From an uncultured Alphaproteobacteria bacterium (lineage in GTDB: Bacteria > Pseudomonadota > Alphaproteobacteria > HIMB59), in contig CACIPV010000001.1 of assembly GCA_902588615.1 (NCBI GenBank), positions 1 to 64,000 on the forward strand: 64,000 nt of DNA, written 5' to 3'. The notes beneath the pieces are model-generated. The model was not told where the DNA came from. It searched no databases and saw nothing but the letters and a program-made list of their open reading frames with translations. This document shows, piece by piece, positions 27,185 through 37,455 of this stretch. How positions within the stretch are numbered: position 1 is the stretch's first letter; every line of letters begins with the position of its first letter. The position numbers were made by a program, and so were the translations under genes.

Positions 27185-27527
27185 ACTTTTTTCGTTCTAC
27201 TGTTCTAGGGTCTCTTGTTAAAAACCCATTTTTCTTTAAAACATCTTTGGTGTTTGGATCTATTTTTGTTAAAGCTCTGCTAAGTCCATGTTTGATAGCT
27301 CCAGCTTGACCAGATAAACCTCCACCTAATACTGTAATTCTAAGATCCACAGAATCTGATTTTTTTGCAACCTCTAATGGTTGGTTAATTATCATTCTTA
27401 GTGCTTTATCAGGAAAATAATCATCAATATTTTTTTTATTAATTGTTATATTTCCTGTTCCATTAGAAATCCAAACTCTTGCAATAGACTCTTTGCGTCT
27501 TCCAGTACTATAGACTTGATCAGACAT
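27138..27527 (-). CDS. rpsI: 30S ribosomal protein S9
   Basis: A 129-residue S9 protein with the N-terminal [14 protein letters not shown] motif, the [19 protein letters not shown] core and the basic C-terminus [17 protein letters not shown] that reaches the ribosomal P site. It overlaps rplM by 8 bases in the standard rplM-rpsI operon. Confidence 0.97.
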   Translation of the reverse strand: MSDQVYSTGRRKESIARVWISNGTGNITINKKNIDDYFPDKALRMIINQPLEVAKKSDSVDLRITVLGGGLSGQAGAIKHGLSRALTKIDPNTKDVLKKNGFLTRDPRTVERKKYGRQKARRSFQFSKR

Positions 27528-27987
27528 TTACTTTATTCTTCCTATTAATAGACTTAAAATCTAAGTTTTTTGGATTTTGAGACTCATGTGGATGATTAGC
27601 ATCTCTATAAAGTTTTATATTATTTTTCATAAGGTCTCTAAATAAAGGGGAGTTTGGAAGCATTCCTTTTATTGCTTTTTTAATAATATCGTCAGATTTA
27701 TTATTTTCTCTCAGTTTGTCAGGTGTAGTTTCTTTAATTCCACCAGGGTGACCAGTGTGTTTGTAATATTTTTTGTCAGTGTTTTTATTGCCTGAAAATT
27801 TTACTTTATCTGTGTTAACAATAATCACACCATCTCCGACTGGTAAATTAGGAGAATATTGTGGTTTGTTTTTACCTTTAAGAATTAAACTTACCCTTGA
27901 AGCAAGCCTTCCTACAGAGATATCGGTGGCATCTAACAAATGCCATTCTTTTTGAAATTCAGATTTTTTTAAAGTAGTAGTTTTCAC
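27520..27987 (-). CDS. rplM: 50S ribosomal protein L13
   Basis: A 155-residue L13 protein with [16 protein letters not shown] at the N-terminus, [29 protein letters not shown], and the C-terminal basic region around [13 protein letters not shown]. Length is slightly above typical. It is the first gene of the operon that continues into rpsI, the small membrane gene, hom, glpX and recJ. About 105 bases lie between its start and tRNA-Pro and hold its promoter, of which no box is clear. Confidence 0.97.
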   Translation of the reverse strand: MKTTTLKKSEFQKEWHLLDATDISVGRLASRVSLILKGKNKPQYSPNLPVGDGVIIVNTDKVKFSGNKNTDKKYYKHTGHPGGIKETTPDKLRENNKSDDIIKKAIKGMLPNSPLFRDLMKNNIKLYRDANHPHESQNPKNLDFKSINRKNKVNV

Positions 27988-28092
27988 GATAGAGGGAATA
28001 TAAGTAAAATCATTAAAAAAGCAAGGATTATAGATAAATTTTCCTCATTAATTGATAATAAACTTAATTTTTAAACATTATTCTCATTTTTT

Positions 28093-28169
28093 TGGTCGGG
28101 GGTACTGGACTTGAACCAGCGACCTCACGCCCCCCAGACGCGCACTCTACCAGGCTGAGCTAACCCCCG
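28093..28169 (-). tRNA. tRNA-Pro (anticodon GGG)
   Basis: The 77-base minus-strand sequence forms a cloverleaf: acceptor CGGGGGT/ACCCCCG, discriminator A, encoded CCA, anticodon loop CTGGGGG giving GGG, and T-arm CTGGTTCAAGTCCAG. The first acceptor base C is the tRNA-Pro hallmark. It begins one base from the end of the merR gene, so the tRNA is probably in the same transcript. Confidence 0.95.
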
Positions 28170-28170
28170 A

Positions 28171-28476
28171 TTATCTTGATTTTTTTAATAGTCCCAATAA
28201 ATCCTTTAACTCTGAAAGAATATTATCATCTAGCGATTTCATTTTAAGCTTTGATTTTAATAAATAATTGTTGACCCCATCAAGTGTCAATTTTTGAACA
28301 TCAAGTAAGTATTTTATTTTTTTTAGAAGAAGTAAATTTTCATAATCATATAATCTATGTCCAGATTGAGTTCTGATAACTTTAAGTTTTTTTATTCTAC
28401 TCTCCCAAAACCTGATTGTATGTTTCTGCTCTCCCACTAAATGAGATACATCATCAATATTGTAAAAATTTTTCAT
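28171..28476 (-). CDS. MerR-family HTH protein of the ihfA-linked type
   Basis: A 101-residue protein consisting almost only of a MerR winged HTH: NIDDVSHLVGEQKHTIRFWESRI and SGHRLYDYENLLLLKKIKYLL, then a short helix. There is no effector domain. Proteins of this type follow ihfA in many Alphaproteobacteria, and here too it overlaps ihfA by 4 bases. Targets are unknown. Confidence 0.88.
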   Translation of the reverse strand: MKNFYNIDDVSHLVGEQKHTIRFWESRIKKLKVIRTQSGHRLYDYENLLLLKKIKYLLDVQKLTLDGVNNYLLKSKLKMKSLDDNILSELKDLLGLLKKSR

Positions 28477-28748
28477 AAGACTAATTTATTTGATTTTTTA
28501 AAACTTATAACTTTTCTAGATTTTATTAAATGCTCCTCTTTAGTTTTGGGGTTTCTACCTGTTCTCTCAATTTTTTTTTTTATTTTAAATGAACCGATAT
28601 TACTTATAGATAAATCAGAGACAATCATTTCATTGATCCAAATTTCAAGAATTTTATCTATTTTTTTGTAAACTGTGGAGTATGCTATGCCAAATTCAAT
28701 AGATATTTGCTTGACTATAGTCTCTCTAGTTAATTTATCTTGAGACAT
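28473..28748 (-). CDS. ihfA: Integration host factor alpha subunit (HU/IHF family)
   Basis: A DNA-bending protein of about 91 residues. It has the HU/IHF fold with LTRETIVKQISIEFGIAY at the N-terminus, ISNIGSFKIKKK, and the beta-arm sequence RTGRNPKTKEE with the intercalating Pro. I chose ATG 28748 (MSQDKLTRE) over the ATG at 28763, because it gives a shorter overlap with plsX (14 bases) and a standard N-terminus. Position before merR supports ihfA rather than hupB. Confidence 0.87.
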   Translation of the reverse strand: MSQDKLTRETIVKQISIEFGIAYSTVYKKIDKILEIWINEMIVSDLSISNIGSFKIKKKIERTGRNPKTKEEHLIKSRKVISFKKSNKLVL

Positions 28749-29739
28749 TTTTCTTAATCTCATTTAATAAATCAAAGTCAATACATTTTACACCAAACTC
28801 TATAGCATTCGCAAATGCATGTGAGTCAGCATTTCCGTGACTTTTAATTACTATACCATTTACTCCTATAAACATTCCTCCATTGTAATTTCTAGGATCA
28901 ATTAAATTTTTAAAGTCTTTGAAATTTTTTTTTAAAAGTAAAGAAAGTATTTTTGAGTAAGAAGAGGAGGTCAGACTTTTTTTTAAAGAGTCAGTAATAA
29001 ATTTAGATACCCCTTCAGCTGTTTTCAGCGCAATATTTCCAGAAAATCCATCTGTAACAATGACATGATTATTTGTTGAAGTAATCTCATCAGCTTCAAC
29101 AAATCCTTGATAATTTATTCTCTTATCACTCTTCATCAATTCATGTGTCTCTTGAATTAAATTATTACCTTTAAGCTCTTCTGACCCAATATTTAAAAGT
29201 GCTACTTTGGTATCAATTTGTGGATAGAGTACTTTGTAATAAGTACTACCCATAACAGCAAAATCTAAAAGATTTTCTGAGTTACACTCAGCATTTGCAC
29301 CCAAATCTAAAAAACATACAGGGTGTTTATCTGATGGAAAAAGTGAAGCTATTGCAGGTCTTGTGATATTTTCAATGGTCCTAAGATATACAGTTGAATA
29401 AGCCATCATTGCGCCAGTGTTTCCTGCAGAAATAGTTATTTGATTTTTATTTTCTTTTAAATTTAAGATAGCATGTGACATAGAACTATTTCGATTATCC
29501 TTTTTTAAGGCATCACTTGGTTTCATATCTGGAGAAATAAAATTTTCAGATTGTGTCCATTCAGAGTTAGAAAATAACTTTGAGAATGATGATTTAAATT
29601 TCTCATAAATATGCCTATCAGAATGTAAATTGAAGTTAATAGAAGTATTTTTCCTTTGGGCAATTAAAGCCCCCTCTAAAACTGATTGTGGGGCAAAGTC
29701 TCCTCCGTGAAGGTCAAGGTTAATGATGTACTTACTCAT
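28735..29739 (-). CDS. plsX: Phosphate acyltransferase PlsX
   Basis: A 334-residue PlsX protein with LDLHGGDFAPQSVLEGA near the N-terminus, SAGNTGAMMAYSTVYLRTI, FLDLGANAECN, and the C-terminal GVNGIVIKSHGNADSHAFANAI. It converts acyl-ACP to acyl-phosphate, the donor for PlsY, which is encoded at 49446. Commonly fabH follows plsX; here ihfA follows directly. It is divergent from bamE. Confidence 0.95.
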   Translation of the reverse strand: MSKYIINLDLHGGDFAPQSVLEGALIAQRKNTSINFNLHSDRHIYEKFKSSFSKLFSNSEWTQSENFISPDMKPSDALKKDNRNSSMSHAILNLKENKNQITISAGNTGAMMAYSTVYLRTIENITRPAIASLFPSDKHPVCFLDLGANAECNSENLLDFAVMGSTYYKVLYPQIDTKVALLNIGSEELKGNNLIQETHELMKSDKRINYQGFVEADEITSTNNHVIVTDGFSGNIALKTAEGVSKFITDSLKKSLTSSSYSKILSLLLKKNFKDFKNLIDPRNYNGGMFIGVNGIVIKSHGNADSHAFANAIEFGVKCIDFDLLNEIKKNVSR

Positions 29740-29788
29740 AAATATTTATTATTGCTTTAAAATAACTTATACCTTATTTGTTTTTATT

Positions 29789-30121
29789 GTGAATATTTTA
29801 AAAATACATTTTATTTTTATGGCTTTATTAAGCTCAATAATTTTATTTTCTTGTTCGAAAGAGGTATATTTTTCTGGTATTTCAGAAAATAGTTTGAGTG
29901 AAATTAGAGAAAATTATCAAAAAATTAATTACTCAAAAGAAGATGTGATAACGATCATTGGGCCTCCTTTGATAAAGGAAAACTCAGATAATTTGTGGAT
30001 ATATAGAACAGATAAAAAAAGAGGTATTGCTGCTTTCAAACAGTCAGTCTACAACAAGACCCTAAAACTTAAATTTGAAGATAATATTTTAAGGTCTGTT
30101 GAAGAAGTTGAATTAAATTAA
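29789..30121 (+). CDS. bamE: Outer-membrane assembly lipoprotein BamE (SmpA/OmlA)
   Basis: The longest frame opens at 29723, but GTG 29789 gives an ideal lipoprotein signal: [22 protein letters not shown], with the lipidated Cys about 22 residues in. The mature domain has the SmpA/OmlA pattern: [25 protein letters not shown] and a strand [19 protein letters not shown]. It is a BAM-complex accessory anchored in the outer membrane. Its stop shares TTAA with hppA. It is the only plus-strand gene between 23 and 48 kb. Confidence 0.82.
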   Translation: MNILKIHFIFMALLSSIILFSCSKEVYFSGISENSLSEIRENYQKINYSKEDVITIIGPPLIKENSDNLWIYRTDKKRGIAAFKQSVYNKTLKLKFEDNILRSVEEVELN

Positions 30122-32241
30122 ATAATGTTTAAATGAACAACAATTGATAGCAATAAAATTGAAACGATATTTGTTATTTTAATCATTGGGTTAACAGCTG
30201 GTCCAGCTGTATCTTTATACGGATCACCAACAGTGTCTCCGGTTACTGAGGCTTTGTGAGTTTCACTTCCCTTACCGCCTAAGTTACCATCTTCGATATA
30301 TTTTTTTGCATTATCCCATGCACCACCACCTGCTGTCATAGAAATAGCAACGAAAAAACCAGTGATTATGACTCCTATCAATAGAGCACCTAATGCTTGA
30401 AAGGCAGTGTTAACACTACCAGTCAATGAATAAACACCAAAGAAAATGATAACTGGCGAAAGCACAGGTAATAGAGATGGGATGATCATCTCTTTAATAG
30501 CTGCTTTTGTGAGTATGTCAACACACTTGCCATAATCAGGTTTTTCTTTTCCGGACATTATACCTTTTTTTTCTTTAAACTGTTGTCTAACCTCTAAAAC
30601 AACTGAACCGGCTGCTCTTCCTACTGCAGTCATGCTTAAGGCACTAAATAAGAAAGGTAGTAATCCGCCTAATAATAATCCAATTATCACGTAAGGTTCT
30701 GATAAATCAAAAGATACATTGAAAGCATTGTTGCCTGTTTCTTGATTAAAGAATTTTAGGTCTTCTGTGTAAGCAGCAAATAAAACTAATGCTCCCAATC
30801 CAGCCGAGCCGATAGCGTAACCTTTAGTGACTGCTTTTGTAGTATTTCCAACAGCATCTAAAGCATCTGTTCTTTCTCTAACTCTCTTGTTTAAACCTGA
30901 CATTTCAGCAATACCTCCTGCGTTATCTGTGACTGGTCCGTAAGCATCTAAAGCGACCACCATCCCTGCAAGAGCCAACATTGATGTAACTGCAATAGCT
31001 ATACCAAACAGTCCAGCAGTTGAAAAAGTTAGGCCTATTCCTGCACATATAATCAAAACTGGTATAGCTGTTGACTCCATACCCATAGCTAGGCCCTGTA
31101 TAATATTAGTTGCATGACCAGTTTGAGAGGCTTCTGCAACACTTTTTACAGGTCTATACTCAGTGCTTGTGTAATATTCTGTAATAAAAACAAGTGCTAG
31201 AGTAATTATTAATCCATAAACAGCACAAAGAAATAAATCCATTCCGTTGTACCATTTGTTTCCCAATTGGAAAAATTGATCGAAGCCAATTGAATATTGA
31301 GTGATAAGTGCAAATAAAATTACAGAAATAAATAAAGTCATGAAAAACCCTTTGTACAATGCTCCCATAATTGAAGATTTAGGGGTGGAGATTGATACAA
31401 ACTTTGAGCCAATTATAGATGCCAATATACTAGAACCTGCGATCAATAACGGATAAATAGTTAGTTCGCTAACAGTTCCTTGAAAGATAATAGCTAAAAC
31501 CATAGTTGCTACAATTGAGACAACATAAGTTTCGAATAAGTCTGCTGCCATACCCGCACAATCTCCAACGTTATCTCCAACGTTATCTGCTATAACAGCT
31601 GGATTTCTTGGGTCATCCTCAGGGATGTTTTTTTCTACTTTTCCAACCAGATCAGCTCCAACGTCTGCACCTTTTGTAAAAATCCCCCCACCCAGTCTTG
31701 CAAATATGGAAATCAATGAGGATCCAAAACCAAGAGCGACTAAAGGTTCTATGAGCTCTCTTCCTGTTCTTTCGAATCCAAAATATAGTATCATAAAGTA
31801 TCCTGCTATACCTGCTAAAGCCAGACCAACAACTAACAGTCCTGTGACTGCTCCTGCGTTAAAAGCAACATAAAGACCTTTTTTTAGCGAGGAACTTGCA
31901 GCTTGAGCTGTTATAACATTTGCTCTTACTGAGACGTTCATACCTATGTAACCAGCAAGGCCTGACAAAACCGCACCAATCAAAAAACCTACGGGAACAT
32001 CGTAGATGTGTTTAAATGGAATTAAAAAAAATGCAAAGAATATTACAATACCAACGATTGCTATGGTTGTGTATTGCCGGTTAAGGTAAGCTTTAGCTCC
32101 TTCTTGAATGGCACTAGAAATTGTTATCATTCTTTTCGTGCCTTTTGGCAAGCTTAGAATTTTATTAGTTGTGAATATTCCGAAAGCAATAGCTGCTATT
32201 GCAGCAAATATTACTATTTGCAAGAACTGTATTTGAGACAT
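30118..32241 (-). CDS. hppA: Membrane-bound proton-pumping pyrophosphatase, K+-independent type
   Basis: A 707-residue polytopic enzyme with about 16 helices. The pyrophosphate/Mg site is [38 protein letters not shown], and the second Asp cluster is near the C-terminus ([31 protein letters not shown]). The stretch [18 protein letters not shown] has Lys where K+-dependent enzymes have Ala, so it should be the K+-insensitive H+ pump. It couples pyrophosphate hydrolysis to proton export, common in energy-limited marine bacteria. Confidence 0.95.
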   Translation of the reverse strand: MSQIQFLQIVIFAAIAAIAFGIFTTNKILSLPKGTKRMITISSAIQEGAKAYLNRQYTTIAIVGIVIFFAFFLIPFKHIYDVPVGFLIGAVLSGLAGYIGMNVSVRANVITAQAASSSLKKGLYVAFNAGAVTGLLVVGLALAGIAGYFMILYFGFERTGRELIEPLVALGFGSSLISIFARLGGGIFTKGADVGADLVGKVEKNIPEDDPRNPAVIADNVGDNVGDCAGMAADLFETYVVSIVATMVLAIIFQGTVSELTIYPLLIAGSSILASIIGSKFVSISTPKSSIMGALYKGFFMTLFISVILFALITQYSIGFDQFFQLGNKWYNGMDLFLCAVYGLIITLALVFITEYYTSTEYRPVKSVAEASQTGHATNIIQGLAMGMESTAIPVLIICAGIGLTFSTAGLFGIAIAVTSMLALAGMVVALDAYGPVTDNAGGIAEMSGLNKRVRERTDALDAVGNTTKAVTKGYAIGSAGLGALVLFAAYTEDLKFFNQETGNNAFNVSFDLSEPYVIIGLLLGGLLPFLFSALSMTAVGRAAGSVVLEVRQQFKEKKGIMSGKEKPDYGKCVDILTKAAIKEMIIPSLLPVLSPVIIFFGVYSLTGSVNTAFQALGALLIGVIITGFFVAISMTAGGGAWDNAKKYIEDGNLGGKGSETHKASVTGDTVGDPYKDTAGPAVNPMIKITNIVSILLLSIVVHLNII

Positions 32242-32272
32242 GGTAAGTTGTTAATCTATTTTAATTTTATTT

Positions 32273-32659
32273 TCAAGGTGCTTTTTTAGAGGCATCATCT
32301 AACAAATAATTGAAGTATTTTACCTCTTCTTGGGTGAGAAAATCCTTGGAAAGCTTGATATATTCGCTCATTAGTATCTTTTTTTTATTTTTATTTAAAA
32401 GATACTCAGAGCAAAAGGCGTAAAGAAGAAAAACAGTTATTTTGTTAGTTTTTTCAATAATCTTAGAATCTATAAGTCCTTTGATTTTTTCTAAATTAGA
32501 ATTAAAACTTTCATTTAAAGAAAATAGTTTTTTTTTGTTAAAAGGTCTTTTCTTAATGTTTTGTTTTATAAATTCATCTAACTCAAAGTCAGTTGAATAG
32601 TTTCTTTGAAATATAAACTGAAAGAAAAATAATCTAGTGTTTTTATTTAAATTAAGCAT
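32273..32659 (-). CDS. nusB: Transcription antitermination factor NusB
   Basis: A 128-residue helical protein with an N-terminal TRLFFFQFIFQRNY motif similar to the Arg-rich start of NusB and a C-terminal EYIKLSKDFLTQEEVKYFNYLLDDAS segment. Similarity is divergent, but the position directly after ribH (13-base overlap) is the standard ribH-nusB pair. It binds boxA RNA with NusE in rRNA antitermination. Confidence 0.8.
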   Translation of the reverse strand: MLNLNKNTRLFFFQFIFQRNYSTDFELDEFIKQNIKKRPFNKKKLFSLNESFNSNLEKIKGLIDSKIIEKTNKITVFLLYAFCSEYLLNKNKKKILMSEYIKLSKDFLTQEEVKYFNYLLDDASKKAP

Positions 32660-33063
32660 TTAATCATTTTGACCATAGCATTAGCAGCTTCTATGCCTTT
32701 ATTTTTTGATTTAGATCTTTTTTTTGCTTGAGACTTACTATAGGCATTTATTATGCCATTTGATATTAGGGTATTTTTATTTTGATTTACAATATCTAAA
32801 AGTGCTTTTCCAACAGAGTCAGATATAACTTCAAAATGGTATGTTTCACCCTTTATAACACAACCTAGGGCAATAAATAAATTGTAATTATTTGGTTTAA
32901 TTTTCCATTTTATCATTTGGGGAATTTCATAGACACCAGGAACAGATAAAATTTCATATTTAAGTTTACTCTGTTCTAAAATCTCAATACAAGATTGTGT
33001 TAATGGATTAGTTATTTCTTTGTAATAATCAGCAACCACTATTTTAATTTTTAATTTTTTCAT
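32647..33063 (-). CDS. ribH: 6,7-dimethyl-8-ribityllumazine synthase
   Basis: A 138-residue lumazine synthase with VPGVYEIPQMIKW, ALGCVIKGETYHFEVISDSVGKAL (with the catalytic His) and the GIEAANAMVKMIK C-terminus. It condenses the pyrimidine intermediate with dihydroxybutanone phosphate. It overlaps ribBA by 4 bases. Confidence 0.95.
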   Translation of the reverse strand: MKKLKIKIVVADYYKEITNPLTQSCIEILEQSKLKYEILSVPGVYEIPQMIKWKIKPNNYNLFIALGCVIKGETYHFEVISDSVGKALLDIVNQNKNTLISNGIINAYSKSQAKKRSKSKNKGIEAANAMVKMIKCLI

Positions 33064-34133
33064 AGACTCTCTATTTTATTTACTCGTAATCCATAAATAC
33101 CAAGGTCTAAATCCTCACCCAGTGAATTAGATAATACAGAAATATTATTTATAGAGAAATTTTTAAGAATTTGGGCTCCTAGGCCATAATATTTTACCTT
33201 TTCATCATTTGATAACTTTCCTAGATCGCCTAATATAGGATTATTAATTAGCACTATAATTCCAGATCCATGAGATTTTATTTTTTCAATTGAAGCATGT
33301 AAGTCTTTTGTTTTAGGATTATTAAAATTCATAATTATGTCATCGAAACCTTGAACAGGATGAACTCTTGTCATTACGCTATCTTGTTTAGATAAATCTC
33401 CTAAGTGTAATGTTGCATGATGTAATCCATCAATAGTGTTCTCAAAAACATTAAATTCAAAAATATCTGAATAAATATTTTTTATCTGGTGTTGCTTTTC
33501 AGGAATTTTTTTTATGAGTAAATCGTTTTTAATTCTATATGCGATAAGATCTTGAATTGTCCCTATATTAATAGAATATTTTTTTGCGTAGGGTATCAGG
33601 TCTGGAACCCTAGCCATGGTACCGTCATCATTCATAATTTCACAAATTACTGCTGAGTCATTTAATCCAGCTAATCTTGAAATATCTACTGCAGCCTCCG
33701 TATGCCCTGCTCTTGTTAAAACTCCACCATCCCAAGCAATTAATGGAAATACATGACCGGGGCTAACAATATCACCCGATTTAAAATTTGGATTTATAGC
33801 AGCTTTTACAGTTTCTGCCCTATCAAATGCAGAAATACCTGTGGTAATATTAGTGCTTGACTCTATTGATACAGTAAATGCAGTAGTCTTTTTTTTCCAG
33901 TTATCAGGATTCATCAATGGAAGCTTTAACTCTTTTGCTCTCGTCTCAGAGATAGATAAACAAATTAAACCTCTTCCATAAGTCGCCATAAAATTTATGT
34001 GTTCCGGCTTACAAAGAGATGCAGGTATAATTAAATCACCCTCATTCTCTCTATCCTCGCTATCAACTAGAATATACATTTTACCATTACGAGCATCACT
34101 AATTATATTTTCAATATTTGTAAAATCTGACAT
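33060..34133 (-). CDS. ribB: 3,4-dihydroxy-2-butanone-4-phosphate synthase with degenerate GTP cyclohydrolase II domain (RibBA-like)
   Basis: A 357-residue two-domain protein. Residues 1-205 form an intact RibB domain (DSEDRENEGDLIIPA, FMATYGRGLICL, RAGHTEAAVDISRLAGL). The C-terminal part keeps the RibA frame (TRVHPVQGF, GIIVLINNP, YGLGAQILKNF) but lacks the three zinc-binding Cys of GTP cyclohydrolase II and most catalytic residues. It should make dihydroxybutanone phosphate only. A RibB-X form of this kind is known in Alphaproteobacteria. Confidence 0.9.
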   Translation of the reverse strand: MSDFTNIENIISDARNGKMYILVDSEDRENEGDLIIPASLCKPEHINFMATYGRGLICLSISETRAKELKLPLMNPDNWKKKTTAFTVSIESSTNITTGISAFDRAETVKAAINPNFKSGDIVSPGHVFPLIAWDGGVLTRAGHTEAAVDISRLAGLNDSAVICEIMNDDGTMARVPDLIPYAKKYSINIGTIQDLIAYRIKNDLLIKKIPEKQHQIKNIYSDIFEFNVFENTIDGLHHATLHLGDLSKQDSVMTRVHPVQGFDDIIMNFNNPKTKDLHASIEKIKSHGSGIIVLINNPILGDLGKLSNDEKVKYYGLGAQILKNFSINNISVLSNSLGEDLDLGIYGLRVNKIESL

Positions 34134-34145
34134 TAATTTAATAAC

Positions 34146-34724
34146 CTATGATTTTGTGGAGTGAGCGTATCTTGCTAGCATATCGACTTCAAGATTTAAA
34201 ATTTCATTTTTCTTATATGTATGAATATCGGTATGTTTATAAGTATGAGGTATGATCATACAATGACATTTATTTGACTTAACCTCATTTATAGTAAGTG
34301 AAATACCATTTAGAGAAATAGAACCTTTTTGGACAATAAATTTTTTAAGATTTTTTGGGAACTTAAAAGATAAAAACCAACTACTCCCAACTTTATATAA
34401 TTCTTCAACAGAACAAGTGGTATCAATGTGACCAAAAACAAAATGACCAGAGATCTCATCACCAACTTTTAAAGATTTTTCTAAGTTTATTTTTTTTCCA
34501 ACTTTCCAATATTTAGCGTTTGTTTTATTCATAGTTTCATATGAAATATCAGCTTTAAAGGTATTTTTATTTTTTGATGTGACTGTTAAACAAATACCAG
34601 AACAACATATTGAAGAACCTAACTTATATCCATTTAAAGAGGAATAAATTTCAACTACCAAAGATTTTTCTTCTCTTGATAGTTTTTTAATTTTACCTTG
34701 AGATTGAATTATTCCACTAAACAT
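34146..34724 (-). CDS. ribE: Riboflavin synthase, alpha subunit
   Basis: A 192-residue protein made of two lumazine-binding repeats (about residues 1-95 and 96-188), with MFSGIIQSQGKI at the start, SSICCSGICLTVTS, ISGHFVFGHIDTT and GSISLNGISLTINEV. It dismutates two lumazines to riboflavin. It follows ribD with overlapping stop and start bases, 12 bases before ribBA. Confidence 0.95.
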   Translation of the reverse strand: MFSGIIQSQGKIKKLSREEKSLVVEIYSSLNGYKLGSSICCSGICLTVTSKNKNTFKADISYETMNKTNAKYWKVGKKINLEKSLKVGDEISGHFVFGHIDTTCSVEELYKVGSSWFLSFKFPKNLKKFIVQKGSISLNGISLTINEVKSNKCHCMIIPHTYKHTDIHTYKKNEILNLEVDMLARYAHSTKS

Positions 34725-35713
34725 TAATTTACAAATTTATAAATTGTATCCTGTCCGTATTGATAAGAGGATTTTAATTTAAAATTATTTTTTAACGATT
34801 TAATTGATAAAAAGTATTTTTTACTAGAATTTTTTATAACCATATTTGATTGGCAGACTATAATCTCATCAAACAAATTACAATTAAGAAAATATTTAAA
34901 AGTGCTTATTCCGCCTTCAATTAGAATAGATTGAATTTGTAAATTTCTAAATAAAGAAACATCATTGTTTAATAATTTTTTGTAATCAACATTAAGTGAC
35001 AAGTAATTTTTAATTTTATTTTTTCTATTTGAGAAAATGATTTTTTGTATGTTTTTTTCAACCCCCTGTAATCTACAAGTTAATTTTGGTTTATCATCCA
35101 ACAATGTGTTCATGCCGACAGCTATAGCATCGTGTGATAACCTCATCCTATGCATAAAATATTGAGTTTGTTCAGAGGTAATATTCTTAATTGATGGGCT
35201 TTTACTAAAACCATTTTTGGAGATAGCAATTTTAAGAGTAATAAAAGGCCTATTTAATGTTTGGTGAGTGTAAAAATATTTATTAATTTTTCGAAATTTA
35301 TCTAAAGATTTTGATGAATGAATTACTCTGACATTTTGCTGCTTTAAAAATTTGATCCCTTTTCCTTTTATATTTGGGTTTGGATCTAATGAACTAATAA
35401 AAACTTTTTTTATTCCAGCATTAGCAATTGCTTTTGCGCAACAGCTATTATTTTTAAAACAAGGTTCTAAGCTAATATACATTATGGTTTTATCATTTAT
35501 TTTATTTCTAGATAATTTATTTAAGGCATTAATTTCTGCATGTGGCCTACCATTTTTTGATGTCAAACCATAACTAAGAATTATTCCTTTTGAAGACTTC
35601 GAGTAGTCTACAATTAAACATGCTACTGATGGGTTTTTTCCAGTTAATCCAATATTTTTGATAGATAAGTTATTTACACTTTGTAGATAGTTTAAGTGAT
35701 TAGAACTAATCAA
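34724..35713 (-). CDS. ribD: Bifunctional riboflavin deaminase/reductase RibD
   Basis: A 329-residue protein. The N-terminal cytidine-deaminase-like domain has the zinc motifs RPHAEINAL and SLEPCFKNNSCCAKAI (about residues 60-110). The C-terminal reductase domain has NRPFITLKIAISKNG, HDAIAVGMNTLLDDKPKLTCR and ILIEGGIST. It carries out two steps of riboflavin synthesis. It heads ribD-ribE-ribBA-ribH-nusB. I see no FMN riboswitch: only 3 bases separate it from nrdR. Confidence 0.94.
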   Translation of the reverse strand: MISSNHLNYLQSVNNLSIKNIGLTGKNPSVACLIVDYSKSSKGIILSYGLTSKNGRPHAEINALNKLSRNKINDKTIMYISLEPCFKNNSCCAKAIANAGIKKVFISSLDPNPNIKGKGIKFLKQQNVRVIHSSKSLDKFRKINKYFYTHQTLNRPFITLKIAISKNGFSKSPSIKNITSEQTQYFMHRMRLSHDAIAVGMNTLLDDKPKLTCRLQGVEKNIQKIIFSNRKNKIKNYLSLNVDYKKLLNNDVSLFRNLQIQSILIEGGISTFKYFLNCNLFDEIIVCQSNMVIKNSSKKYFLSIKSLKNNFKLKSSYQYGQDTIYKFVN

Positions 35714-35716
35714 ATT

Positions 35717-36175
35717 TTACTTTTTATCTATTGTATCTAAAAACTGCTCAAAATCTTTAGTTTCTCTGAAATCTCTGTAAACAGAAGCAAATCTAACATA
35801 AGCTACTTTATCTATTGTATAGAGAGCTTTCATAACAGCCTCTCCAATAACATTAGAGCTAATCTCGTTTTCACCCATGCCCTCAACATCGTTTACTATT
35901 CTTGAAATAAGTTTTTCTTTAGTGTCAGTATCAACAGGTCTTTTGCGTAATGCCAACTCAACAGATTTTGCTATTTTGTCTCTGTCAAAATTTACCTTAT
36001 CTCCATCTTTTTTAACAACAACTATTTCTCTAAACTGAATCCTTTCGTGTGTTGTAAACCTACCTTTACACTCAATACAGATTCTTCTTCTCCTAATAAC
36101 TGAGCCATTTTCTGATGGCCTTGAGTCTAAAACAGATGTCTCTTTGTTTTTGTCAACACAAAAAGGACATTTCAT
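35717..36175 (-). CDS. nrdR: Transcriptional repressor NrdR
   Basis: A 152-residue protein with an N-terminal zinc ribbon (MKCPFCVDKNKETSVLDSR, RRRRICIECKGRFTTHER) and an ATP-cone domain (VVVKKDGDKVNFDRDKIAKSVELALRKR). It represses ribonucleotide reductase genes. It follows glyA by 5 bases and precedes ribD by 3, a common alphaproteobacterial order. Confidence 0.97.
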   Translation of the reverse strand: MKCPFCVDKNKETSVLDSRPSENGSVIRRRRICIECKGRFTTHERIQFREIVVVKKDGDKVNFDRDKIAKSVELALRKRPVDTDTKEKLISRIVNDVEGMGENEISSNVIGEAVMKALYTIDKVAYVRFASVYRDFRETKDFEQFLDTIDKK

Positions 36176-36180
36176 CAGAT

Positions 36181-37455
36181 CTAATAAATTGGGTATTTAG
36201 AGCAAAGATCTTGAACTTCTTTATTAATAGAACTTTCAAGCATTGAAATATCAGAGTTAGATACTGAGAGATTATTAATAATTGTTGATATTTTCTCTCC
36301 AATAAACTTAAACTCTTCTTCTTTAAAACCTCTAGTTGTTGCAGCTGGAGATCCTAATCTAATGCCTGAAGTAATAGTTGGTGGATTTGGGTCATTTGCA
36401 ACACCGTTTTTATTACAAGTCATACCCGCCCTCTCCAGACTTTCTTCTGCATCTTTACCAGTTACATTTTTTGATCTTAAATCTACTAAAACCATATGAG
36501 AGTCTGTACCGCCTGTAACAATATCTATTCCATTTGACATAAGAACTTCACCAAGAATTGAAGCATTCTTTTTTACTTGTTGGATATAAGTTTTAAACTC
36601 TGGTTGTAAAGCTTCTCCAAATGCAACTGCTTTTGCAGCTATAACATGCATTAGAGGCCCACCTTGTAAACCTGGAAATACTGAGCTATTAAATTTCTTT
36701 CCAAGATCAAGGTCATTTGAAAGAATCATACCGCCTCTTGGTCCTCTAATAGTTTTGTGAGTAGTAGAAGTTACCACATGCGCGTGTGGTAATGGGTCTG
36801 GATATTCTTTTGCAGCAACCAGACCTGAATAGTGTGCCATATCAACTAACAAATAGGATCCAACTTTATCAGCTATGTCTCTAAATTTTTTAAAATCAAT
36901 ATTTCTTGGATAGGCGGAACCTCCAGCTATGATTAAACTTGGTTTGTGTTCAATAGCTAATCTTTCAACTTCATTATAATCTATTAGGGAAGTTTCAGGA
37001 TTAATACCATATTGAACTGCATTAAAATATTTTCCGGATTGATTTGGTCTAGAGCCGTGGGTTAAATGTCCACCGGCATCTAAAGACATTCCTAATATAG
37101 TATCACCTGGTTTAATTAGTGCTAAAAATACAGCTTGATTGGCTTGTGCACCAGAGTGAGGTTGTACATTAGCATATTTGCATCCATATAATTTCTTTAG
37201 TCTATCGTTTGCTAAGTTTTCAGCAATATCTACAAATTCGCAACCACCGTAATATCTTTTTGCACTATAACCTTCAGCATATTTATTAGTCATTATCGAA
37301 CCTTGAGCTTCCAGCACAGCTTTCGATACGATGTTCTCAGAGGCTATTAATTCAATTTGATTTTGCTGCCTTGATAGTTCTTGCGAAATACTTTGAAATA
37401 AATCCTTATCTGAGTGCTCTAGATTACTAGAAAAAAAATTTTCACTAAGTGTCAT
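36181..37455 (-). CDS. glyA: Serine hydroxymethyltransferase
   Basis: A 424-residue PLP enzyme with [14 protein letters not shown], the [18 protein letters not shown] region, and the PLP-Lys segment [18 protein letters not shown]. It interconverts serine and glycine with loading of THF as 5,10-methylene-THF. It would connect the glyoxylate aminotransferase and the formyl-folate enzyme elsewhere in the window. It overlaps rpiB by 4 bases. Confidence 0.97.
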   Translation of the reverse strand: MTLSENFFSSNLEHSDKDLFQSISQELSRQQNQIELIASENIVSKAVLEAQGSIMTNKYAEGYSAKRYYGGCEFVDIAENLANDRLKKLYGCKYANVQPHSGAQANQAVFLALIKPGDTILGMSLDAGGHLTHGSRPNQSGKYFNAVQYGINPETSLIDYNEVERLAIEHKPSLIIAGGSAYPRNIDFKKFRDIADKVGSYLLVDMAHYSGLVAAKEYPDPLPHAHVVTSTTHKTIRGPRGGMILSNDLDLGKKFNSSVFPGLQGGPLMHVIAAKAVAFGEALQPEFKTYIQQVKKNASILGEVLMSNGIDIVTGGTDSHMVLVDLRSKNVTGKDAEESLERAGMTCNKNGVANDPNPPTITSGIRLGSPAATTRGFKEEEFKFIGEKISTIINNLSVSNSDISMLESSINKEVQDLCSKYPIY

